From assembly GCF_001499855.1 (NCBI RefSeq), contig NZ_LQIK01000023.1, positions 401,164 through 465,163 on the forward strand: a stretch of 64,000 nucleotides of DNA. The letters are read 5' to 3'. Each line of letters starts with the position of its first letter. Position 1 is the first letter of the stretch. Below are positions 57,685 through 64,000 of this stretch, one piece after another. Under the pieces are notes generated by a model. It was not told the DNA's origin, searched no databases, and saw only the letters and a list, made by a program, of their open reading frames with translations. Made by a program: the position numbers and the translations under genes. This DNA is from Mycobacterium sp. GA-0227b (lineage in GTDB: Bacteria > Actinomycetota > Actinomycetes > Mycobacteriales > Mycobacteriaceae).

Positions 57685-57879
57685 GAGTCTGGTTCGTCCT
57701 CCTCGAAGGGACCGATGGTCGGCCCGCAATACCACGCTTTGAGCAACCACCACCATGTTACTCGTCGGTAACTTGCGGTGGTTCGCAGGAACACCATAGC
57801 GGGTCGAAGTTCGTGTTCTAGCAGCACGTAGGCGGTGAACCGTTCGTCTGTGGGCCGATTCACGTTAGCCTGCCTTGCA

Positions 57880-58659
57880 ATGAGCGCATTTGTTACCGAC
57901 GGTCCGGACCTCCCCCTGACCGGGGAACGCACGGTTCCGGGGCTGGCGGAGGAGAACTACTGGTTCCGCCGCCACGAGGTCGTTTATGAGCGGCTGGCCG
58001 AACGCTGCGCGCAGCGCGAGGTGCTCGAGGCGGGCTGCGGTGAGGGCTACGGCGCCGACCTGATCGCCGATGTGGCCCGCCGCGTGATCGGTCTCGACTA
58101 CGACGAGTCGGCGGTCGCCCACGTCCGCGCACGGTATCCGCGGGTGGACATGCGCCAGGGAAACCTCGCCGAGCTACCGCTCGACGACGGTTCGGTGGAC
58201 GTCGTCGTCAACTTTCAGGTCATCGAACACCTCTGGGATCAGGGGCAATTCGTGCGCGAATGCCTGCGTGTGCTGCGTCCCGGCGGCACCCTGTTGATCT
58301 CGACGCCCAACCGGATCACCTTCTCCCCCGGTCGCGATACGCCGATCAACCCGTTTCACACCCGTGAGCTCAATGCCGCCGAGTTGACCGAACTATTGAC
58401 CACGGCCGGTTTTTCGGTGGAGGCGATGCTCGGTGTCTTTCACGGCCCGCGGCTCGTCGAGCTCGACGCCCGGCACGGTGGATCGCTCATCGACGCCCAG
58501 ATCGCCCGCGCGCTGGCCGATGCGCCGTGGCCCGAAGACCTGCTCGCCGACGTGGCGTCGGTGCGTAGCGACGACTTCGATCTGGTGGACGCCAGCGACC
58601 GCAACAGCCCCGATATTGATGACAGCCTGGACCTGGTGGCGATCGCGGTGTCGCCGTGA
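57880..58659 (+). CDS. SAM-dependent methyltransferase (Rv3030-like, methylglucose lipopolysaccharide cluster)
   Basis: 259 residues: 'REVLEAGCGEGYGADLIADV' (motif I ~58), 'VIGLDYDESAVAHVRARYP', 'VVVNFQVIEHLWDQGQFVRE', 'VLRPGGTLLISTPNRITFSP'. The homologue lies with Rv3031 and Rv3032 in the cluster for 6-O-methylglucosyl lipopolysaccharides (MGLP), so is the candidate 6-O-methyltransferase. TAGCCT ends 8 bases before ATG 57880, fitting a leaderless start. Stop overlaps the GH57 GTG. Confidence 0.88.
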   Translation: MSAFVTDGPDLPLTGERTVPGLAEENYWFRRHEVVYERLAERCAQREVLEAGCGEGYGADLIADVARRVIGLDYDESAVAHVRARYPRVDMRQGNLAELPLDDGSVDVVVNFQVIEHLWDQGQFVRECLRVLRPGGTLLISTPNRITFSPGRDTPINPFHTRELNAAELTELLTTAGFSVEAMLGVFHGPRLVELDARHGGSLIDAQIARALADAPWPEDLLADVASVRSDDFDLVDASDRNSPDIDDSLDLVAIAVSP

Positions 58660-60191
58660 CTTCTGCGGAACCCGTACCGGGGCTGTTCACCTTCGTCCTG
58701 CACACGCATCTGCCGTGGCTGGCTCATCACGGCCGCTGGCCCGTCGGCGAGGAATGGCTCTACCAGTCGTGGTCGGCGGCGTACCTGCCGCTCATGCGGG
58801 TGCTGCGGACGCTGGCAGCAGAAGGCCGCCGGCACCAACTGACCCTGGGCATGACGCCGGTGGTGACCGCGCAACTCGACGACCCGTACTGCCTCACGGG
58901 TATGCATCACTGGCTGGCGAACTGGCAGCTGCGGGCACTCGAGGCGACCACGCTCGGGGATCCCTTGCGCCAGTTGGGCCTTCGTGAGCATGCCGAAGCC
59001 GGGCAGGCAATCGACGACTTCGCGACGTTGTGGTCCCACGGCGGCAGCCCGTTGCTGCGCGAGCTGATCGACGCCGACATCATCGAGCTGCTCGGCGGAC
59101 CGCTGAGTCATCCGTTCCAGCCGCTGCTCAACCCGCGGCTGCGCGAGTTCGCCCTGCGCGAGGGACTCGCCGATGCCCGACTGCGTTTCGCCCACACCCC
59201 CGTCGGCATCTGGGCCCCGGAATGCGCTTACGCGCCGGGGATGGAGAGTGACTACGCCGCAGCGGGAATCGGCCACTTCATGGTCGACGGACCGTCGTTG
59301 CACGGTGACACGGCGCTGGGCCGCCCGGTCGCTGCCTCCGACGTCGTCGCGTTCGGCCGGGATCTTCAGGTCAGCTACCGGGTGTGGTCGCCGAAGTCGG
59401 GTTATCCGGGGCACGCCGCCTACCGCGACTTCCACACCTACGACCACACCACCGGACTCAAGCCGGCCAGGGTGACGGGCCGCAATGTGCCATCGGAGGC
59501 GAAGGCGCCGTACGACCCCGAGCGTGCCGACCGCGCAATCGACTCCCATGTCGCCGATTTCGTCGAGGTGGTCCGGCAGCGCCTGCGCGACGAGAGCGAA
59601 CGCATCGGACGCCCCGCGCACGTCATCGCCGCGTTCGACACCGAATTGTTCGGCCACTGGTGGTACGAGGGCCCCGTATGGCTCGAGCGGGTGCTGCGCG
59701 CACTGCCCGACGCCGGTGTGCGCGTCGGCACGCTGGCCGACGCGAAGTGCGACGGTTTCATCGGCTCGCCGGTCGAATTGCCGCCCAGCTCTTGGGGTTC
59801 CGGTAAGGACTGGCAGGTGTGGGCCGGCGAGCAGGTCGCCGACCTGGTGCAGTTGAACACCGAGGTCGTCGACAGTGCGCTGACCACTGTCGACAAGGCG
59901 CTCGGCGGGAAGGCCGGGTCGTTCGGCGCACCCGCCCCTCGCGATTTCGTCGCCGACCAGATCCTCCGCGAGACCCTGCTCACCGTGTCCAGCGACTGGC
60001 CGTTCATGGTCAGCAAGGATTCCGCGGCCGACTACGCGCGCTACCGCGCGCATCTGCACGCCCACGCGACCCGTGAGATCGTCGACGCCCTTGCGTCCGG
60101 CCGCGACGAGCAGGCCCAGCGTCTCGCCGCGGGCTGGAACCGCGCCGACGGCCTCTTCGGCGCGCTCGACGCCAGGCGGTTACCGCGATGA
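58656..60191 (+). CDS. GH57-family glucan branching-type enzyme (Rv3031-like)
   Basis: 511 residues. GH57 barrel with 'GLFTFVLHTHLPWLAHHGRW', 'HTPVGIWAPECAYAPGMESD' (nucleophile Glu in APEC), 'AAFDTELFGHWWYEGP' (acid Asp region) and a C-terminal helical domain. Predicted 1,4-alpha-glucan branching enzyme acting on MGLP or glycogen. GTG 58656 overlaps the methyltransferase stop (GTGA). Confidence 0.92.
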   Translation: MTSAEPVPGLFTFVLHTHLPWLAHHGRWPVGEEWLYQSWSAAYLPLMRVLRTLAAEGRRHQLTLGMTPVVTAQLDDPYCLTGMHHWLANWQLRALEATTLGDPLRQLGLREHAEAGQAIDDFATLWSHGGSPLLRELIDADIIELLGGPLSHPFQPLLNPRLREFALREGLADARLRFAHTPVGIWAPECAYAPGMESDYAAAGIGHFMVDGPSLHGDTALGRPVAASDVVAFGRDLQVSYRVWSPKSGYPGHAAYRDFHTYDHTTGLKPARVTGRNVPSEAKAPYDPERADRAIDSHVADFVEVVRQRLRDESERIGRPAHVIAAFDTELFGHWWYEGPVWLERVLRALPDAGVRVGTLADAKCDGFIGSPVELPPSSWGSGKDWQVWAGEQVADLVQLNTEVVDSALTTVDKALGGKAGSFGAPAPRDFVADQILRETLLTVSSDWPFMVSKDSAADYARYRAHLHAHATREIVDALASGRDEQAQRLAAGWNRADGLFGALDARRLPR

Positions 60192-60300
60192 CCCACAGTT
60201 TCGCGAGCGACCGTGTTCCCCTCGCAAGCGGTGGGCCCTGCACACCGACACGCCGCGTTATGCGTGCATTTTCGGGTCACTCGGCAGGAGCCGAGCGACC

Positions 60301-61542
60301 GTGAAGATCTTGATGGTGTCGTGGGAGTACCCGCCGGTCGTCGTCGGCGGGCTCGGACGCCATGTCCATCACCTGGCGACTGCGCTGGCCGAGGCCGGCC
60401 ACGAAGTCGTCGTCCTCAGCCGTAGACCAACGAACACCGATCCCAGCACGCATCCGTCGACCGATGACATCGCCGAGGGGGTGCGTGTCATCGCGGCGGC
60501 GCAGGACCCGCACGAGTTCGACTTCGGCAGCGACATGATGGCCTGGACGTTGGCCATGGGTCACGCGATGGTCCGCGCGGGCCTGGGCATCCGGGATCGG
60601 CGCGGTCGGTCGTGGCGCCCCGACGTGGTGCATGCACACGACTGGCTGGTCGCCCATCCGTCGATCGCACTCGCCGAATACTTCGACGTACCACTGGTTT
60701 CGACCATTCACGCCACCGAGGCGGGCCGGCATTCGGGATGGGTGTCGGGCCGCATCAGCCGACAGGTGCACGCCCTGGAGTCCTGGATGGTGCACGAATC
60801 CGACTCACTCATCACGTGTTCGAGGTCGATGAGCGACGAGATCACCGAGCTGTTCGGCCCCGGCTTGGTCGAGACCCGTGTCATCCGCAACGGAATAGAC
60901 GTCGCGCGTTGGCCTTTCGCCGAACGCACGCCCCGCACGGGACCCGCACAGCTGCTGTACGTGGGCCGCCTCGAGTACGAGAAGGGCATTCACGACGCGA
61001 TCGCTGCGCTGCCCCGTATCCGGCGTACTCATCCCGGGACGACGCTGACCATCGCCGGCGAAGGAACACAACAGGACTGGCTCGTCGAACAAGCGCGAAA
61101 ACACAAGGTGCTCAAGGCGACGTCGTTCGCCGGCCACCTCGATCACGACGCGCTGGTGCGGCTGCTGCACACCGCCGACGCCGCCGTCCTGCCCAGCCAC
61201 TACGAGCCGTTCGGCATCGTGGCGCTGGAGGCGGCGGCCACCGGGATTCCGTTGGTCACCTCGGACGCCGGCGGTTTGGGGGAAGCGGTGATCAACGGTC
61301 AGACCGGCGTCTCGTATCCCCCGCGGGATGTGGCCGCGCTCGCCGCGGCAGTGCGCTCGGTCCTCGACGATCCGGAAGCCGCCCAGCGACGCGCAATCGC
61401 CGCCCGTGAACGGCTGACCTCCGATTTCGAATGGCACACGATCGCGGAGGAAACCGCTCAGGTGTACCTGGCCGCCAAACGGCGGGAACGCGAGCCGCAC
61501 CGACGCCGTGCGATCGTCGAGCACGCGCTACCGGGTCGCTAG
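60301..61542 (+). CDS. GT4-family alpha-1,4-glucosyltransferase (Rv3032-like)
   Basis: 413 residues, glycogen-synthase-like GT-B enzyme: 'MKILMVSWEYPPVVVGGLGR', 'DVVHAHDWLVAHPSIALAEY', 'LLYVGRLEYEKGIHDAIAAL', and 'LPSHYEPFGIVALEAAATGI' (E-x7-E). In M. tuberculosis it elongates MGLP and contributes to glycogen. GTG start at 60301, with GGAG 12 bases upstream; 109 bases from the GH57 stop. Completes the Rv3030-3032 cluster. Confidence 0.93.
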   Translation: MKILMVSWEYPPVVVGGLGRHVHHLATALAEAGHEVVVLSRRPTNTDPSTHPSTDDIAEGVRVIAAAQDPHEFDFGSDMMAWTLAMGHAMVRAGLGIRDRRGRSWRPDVVHAHDWLVAHPSIALAEYFDVPLVSTIHATEAGRHSGWVSGRISRQVHALESWMVHESDSLITCSRSMSDEITELFGPGLVETRVIRNGIDVARWPFAERTPRTGPAQLLYVGRLEYEKGIHDAIAALPRIRRTHPGTTLTIAGEGTQQDWLVEQARKHKVLKATSFAGHLDHDALVRLLHTADAAVLPSHYEPFGIVALEAAATGIPLVTSDAGGLGEAVINGQTGVSYPPRDVAALAAAVRSVLDDPEAAQRRAIAARERLTSDFEWHTIAEETAQVYLAAKRREREPHRRRAIVEHALPGR

Positions 61543-61722
61543 ACCAGATGGTCGGCGCGGTCACCATATGCTTTTCAATACCAGGTCAGACGCCGTCCAG
61601 CGCAGGTCTCGGTGTCGAACCAGCGGCGTGCGCGTGACGCGGATTCCGGCCAGTGTTGACAGGCACCCTCTCACCGAATGGTCCGCGAGAAGCTCACCAG
61701 CGCTGAGGCAAGGTTAGGGCTC

Positions 61723-62397
61723 TCACCACATGCATGGCACCAGGCGAAAGCGAACCTTTCGCATGTACTCGCGGTAGCCGTCCAACTCTTCCTGGAGCAA
61801 TTTCTCCTCGTCGTGGATGCGCGAAGCGAATACAACGAGCCCGGGTATGACGAACACGAGTGCCCAGTAGGACCCGAGCGCAAGGGGGATGCCCACCATG
61901 ATCATCACGCTGCCGCTGTACATGGGGTGCCGCACCAGCCCGTAGAGACCGGTGGAGACGAGTTTCTGGCCTGCTTCCACCTGGACGGTTGCGGCCGCGT
62001 AGCTGTTCTGGATGACCACCAGCATCGCTACACCAACTCCTGCCGCCACCAGAACAGCACCAACCAGGCAGATCGCGGTTGGTACATCCGACCACCCGAA
62101 GCGGTGGTCGAGGCCGCTGACCACGAACATCGCCGCGGCGGTCAACCATGCGCAACCCGCAACGACCTTTTGCACCATCCGCGTCTCCGCCGTCGGCCCC
62201 CCACGCGTCCGGCGCTGAAGCGCCGCGGGATTCGTACGCTGCAAGTAGATGCCGGGGATCCACGTCGGGACGACCAGCGCCGCCAGCAAAACCCATGCCT
62301 GCCAGTAATTGAACGTGCCGGCCGGCAAGAACAACAACAAGCCCGCGACGGCCAGCCATACAACGCTCAATACCACCGCCTGAGAAATGATTTTCAC
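61723..62397 (-). CDS. Isoprenylcysteine carboxyl methyltransferase-like membrane methyltransferase
   Basis: 224 residues with about five membrane helices and the C-terminal ICMT/PEMT block 'STGLYGLVRHPMYSGSVMIM' followed by 'SRIHDEEKLLQEELDGYREY', which binds SAM. Such enzymes methylate carboxylates or phospholipid amines at the membrane. GTG 62397 has AAGGAGCACC upstream. It lies 44 bases downstream of the NRPS stop on the same strand, so it may tailor the peptide product (for example as methyl ester); that link is inference. The 180 bases before 61723 hold no gene. Confidence 0.85.
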   Translation of the reverse strand: MKIISQAVVLSVVWLAVAGLLLFLPAGTFNYWQAWVLLAALVVPTWIPGIYLQRTNPAALQRRTRGGPTAETRMVQKVVAGCAWLTAAAMFVVSGLDHRFGWSDVPTAICLVGAVLVAAGVGVAMLVVIQNSYAAATVQVEAGQKLVSTGLYGLVRHPMYSGSVMIMVGIPLALGSYWALVFVIPGLVVFASRIHDEEKLLQEELDGYREYMRKVRFRLVPCMW

Positions 62398-62440
62398 GGG
62401 TGCTCCTTGTCGTTGATGCCGGAAGTTGCGGCGCCCATCG

Positions 62441-64000
62441 CTATGCCGGAAGGTCGTGGATAGGTGTGTCCGCCGTACTGTTGGGATGCTCATCGACCAA
62501 TGAGTGTTCGAGTTGGCTGCCGTACTTGCTGATCGATTCGGAAGTCAGCATCTCGTGGTGCGTACAGTCGACGGCGTACACCGCGACGTCGCCAGCAACG
62601 TAGGGTCGCCAACTCGCCAGAAGAGACGAACTGCGATCGCGCTCATTTCTTTCGGCGGAGAAGATCACTACGTCACCGTCGAAGACGCGCGGTTCGTGAT
62701 CTCGATACAGCGCCATGTTCGTATTGAAATTCTGAACGAAAAATTCCAGGAACTGTTCGTATCGAGATGATTCGACTGCTCCTCGTTCGCGAATCAGTTC
62801 TTCTATCCGCTCATAGCCAAGCGACTCATTCTGTTCGGGAATGCCTATTCGATAAAATCGCAAGACTTCTTCGCGTACGCGCTCCTCGATCAAAGCGCCG
62901 TCGGGTGGGGTGACGCCTCTATCGATACTGGGCTGAGCGTCGAGAAGGAAAAGCTGTGCGATTACGTGTCCGCGTCGTTGGAGCTCGATGGCGATTTCAT
63001 GGGCAACGACGCCTCCGAGAGACCAGCCGAGAAGGCGGTACGGCCCCGTCGGGTCGACCGCTTGGATCCTGTCGGCATAGTTTCTTGCCATATCGCGAAT
63101 TGACCGGGGTTCGGTTTCTCCGTCCTGCAAGATTTGTTGAATTCCGATGATCGGGCAGTCCAAGCGATTACCAAGGGACTGGTACTGCCAGCTCAGCCCA
63201 CTAGCGGCATGAATGCAGAACAGCGGAAGGCCGGCGCCGTCCTTCAAGGCTTCAATGGGAACAATTTCGACCCGGCTGGAATCCCTGCCCAGCTGCTCGC
63301 TCAGGCTTCTGACGGTGGGTGCTTGGAAGAGGGTGCGTATTGCGAGGTTGGTGTTGAGGGTGGTGTTGATGGCGGCGATCAGGCGCATTGCCTGTAGTGA
63401 GTCGCCGCCGAGGTCGAAGAAGGAGTCTTCGACGCCGACGCGCTCCAGGCCCAGGGTCTGGGCGTAGATGTTGGCCACGATCTGCTCGGTCGGGGTCACC
63501 GGGGCCCGGTACCGATCGCCATCCTGGTAGTCAGGGGCCGGCAACGCGCGGGTGTCGAGTTTGCCGTTGGGGGTCAACGGCAGGTGGTCGATCCCCACCA
63601 CCGCGGCCGGAACCATGTAGGCCGGCAACCGCTCAGCCAGCCGGACCCGCACCTCGGTCGGGTCGGCGGTGCCGGTGATATAGCCGATCAGGCGTTTGTC
63701 CCCGGGGCGGTCCTCGCGGGCGATCACCGCCGCCTGGGCCACCCCCTCCAGGGCGGCCAGCGCCGTCTGGATCTCGCCGAGCTCGATGCGATACCCGCGG
63801 ATCTTGACCTGCTCATCAGCGCGGCCCAGATAGTCCAGCTGCCCATCAGCGCGCCAACGCACCAGATCCCCGCTGCGATACATCCGTTGCCCCGGCGCAC
63901 CGAACGGGCACGCCACAAACCGTGCCCCGGTCAACGAAGCCCGCCGCCAATACCCGACCCCCACCCCGGTGCCGGCGGGGGTGGTCGGCGAGTTGCCGAC
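62441..64000 (-). CDS. Non-ribosomal peptide synthetase, C-terminal part (A-PCP-TE), partial
   Basis: The frame is open to the window end, so the start lies beyond 64000. The visible 519 residues contain the end of an adenylation domain ('[20 protein letters not shown]' A7, '[16 protein letters not shown]' A8, A10 'PNGKLDTR'), a carrier domain with phosphopantetheine Ser in '[14 protein letters not shown]' (~201) and a type I thioesterase ('[20 protein letters not shown]', nucleophile ~327; Asp in 'FLLDAQPS'; His in '[11 protein letters not shown]'). It is the last module of a peptide assembly line. Substrate specificity pocket lies outside the window. Followed by the ICMT-like gene. Confidence 0.95.
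   Translation of the reverse strand, partial: VGNSPTTPAGTGVGVGYWRRASLTGARFVACPFGAPGQRMYRSGDLVRWRADGQLDYLGRADEQVKIRGYRIELGEIQTALAALEGVAQAAVIAREDRPGDKRLIGYITGTADPTEVRVRLAERLPAYMVPAAVVGIDHLPLTPNGKLDTRALPAPDYQDGDRYRAPVTPTEQIVANIYAQTLGLERVGVEDSFFDLGGDSLQAMRLIAAINTTLNTNLAIRTLFQAPTVRSLSEQLGRDSSRVEIVPIEALKDGAGLPLFCIHAASGLSWQYQSLGNRLDCPIIGIQQILQDGETEPRSIRDMARNYADRIQAVDPTGPYRLLGWSLGGVVAHEIAIELQRRGHVIAQLFLLDAQPSIDRGVTPPDGALIEERVREEVLRFYRIGIPEQNESLGYERIEELIRERGAVESSRYEQFLEFFVQNFNTNMALYRDHEPRVFDGDVVIFSAERNERDRSSSLLASWRPYVAGDVAVYAVDCTHHEMLTSESISKYGSQLEHSLVDEHPNSTADTPIHDLPA

Overview
The window looks like chromosome from a pigmented, probably fast-growing Mycolicibacterium/Mycobacterium. It is GC-rich, uses many GTG starts, has many 1-4 base gene overlaps, and shows several apparently leaderless genes. 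From recalled gene orders, its backbone follows the M. tuberculosis segment from the leuCD-linked IclR regulator and gltX (about Rv2989-Rv2992c) to Rv3032. No database search was run, so homologies are recognised from sequence motifs and memory.

Layout. (1) 1-8454: end of an IclR regulator, tRNA-Glu and tRNA-Gln, gltX with a FAH-family hydrolase, an MFS transporter, serA-leuB, and an FAD oxidoreductase. (2) 8475-17908: a carotenoid locus inserted in the backbone. It holds crtE-crtI-crtB-crtYc-crtYd-methyltransferase-crtU-Rieske oxygenase as one chain of overlapping genes, then a small tudor-like protein, idi, and a divergent CarH/LitR-like MerR regulator. A CGATGCA-type motif recurs at its promoters. 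The predicted product is an aromatic carotenoid of the isorenieratene type, perhaps oxygenated further. (3) 17953-24631: ilvB-ilvN-ilvC, with a branched-chain-rich leader peptide and attenuator upstream of ilvB, then cfp6-like, DoxX and lppZ genes. (4) 24650-32554: an SDR/TetR pair and a MarR/NAD-binding pair with visible operators, interleaved with gatB, pfkA, gatA and gatC. (5) 32646-36270: a five-gene membrane/polyamine-type operon (DUF4178, DUF2617, DUF4247, DUF350, membrane-anchored spermidine synthase-like). (6) 36274-40840: a Cys-rich protein, ligA, a YjbR-like protein and an acyl-CoA ligase.

(7) 40841-46457 is an island. It contains a decayed mycobacteriophage head module (HNH, truncated portal, scaffold, capsid, connector) with single-base frameshifts. 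Beside it on the other strand are three small foreign-looking genes, including a protein with an Abi/HEPN-like C-terminus (R-x5-H) and a membrane coiled-coil protein. (8) 46458-61542: a surface protein with 30-bp repeats, an ArsR/SRPBCC pair with two perfect operator palindromes, a hydrolase, a MetE-C-like protein, lpqA, iscS-mnmA, an ornithine-lipid-like acyltransferase pair, etfBA, and the Rv3030-Rv3032-like methylglucose-lipopolysaccharide cluster. (9) 61723-64000: an ICMT-like methyltransferase and the 3' end of an NRPS gene (A-PCP-TE) that runs off the window.

The observations I rate highest are the ilvB leader, the Rieske oxygenase joined to crtU with a B12-domain regulator lacking key residues, the HEPN-like gene pair in the phage island, and the DUF350/spermidine-synthase operon.
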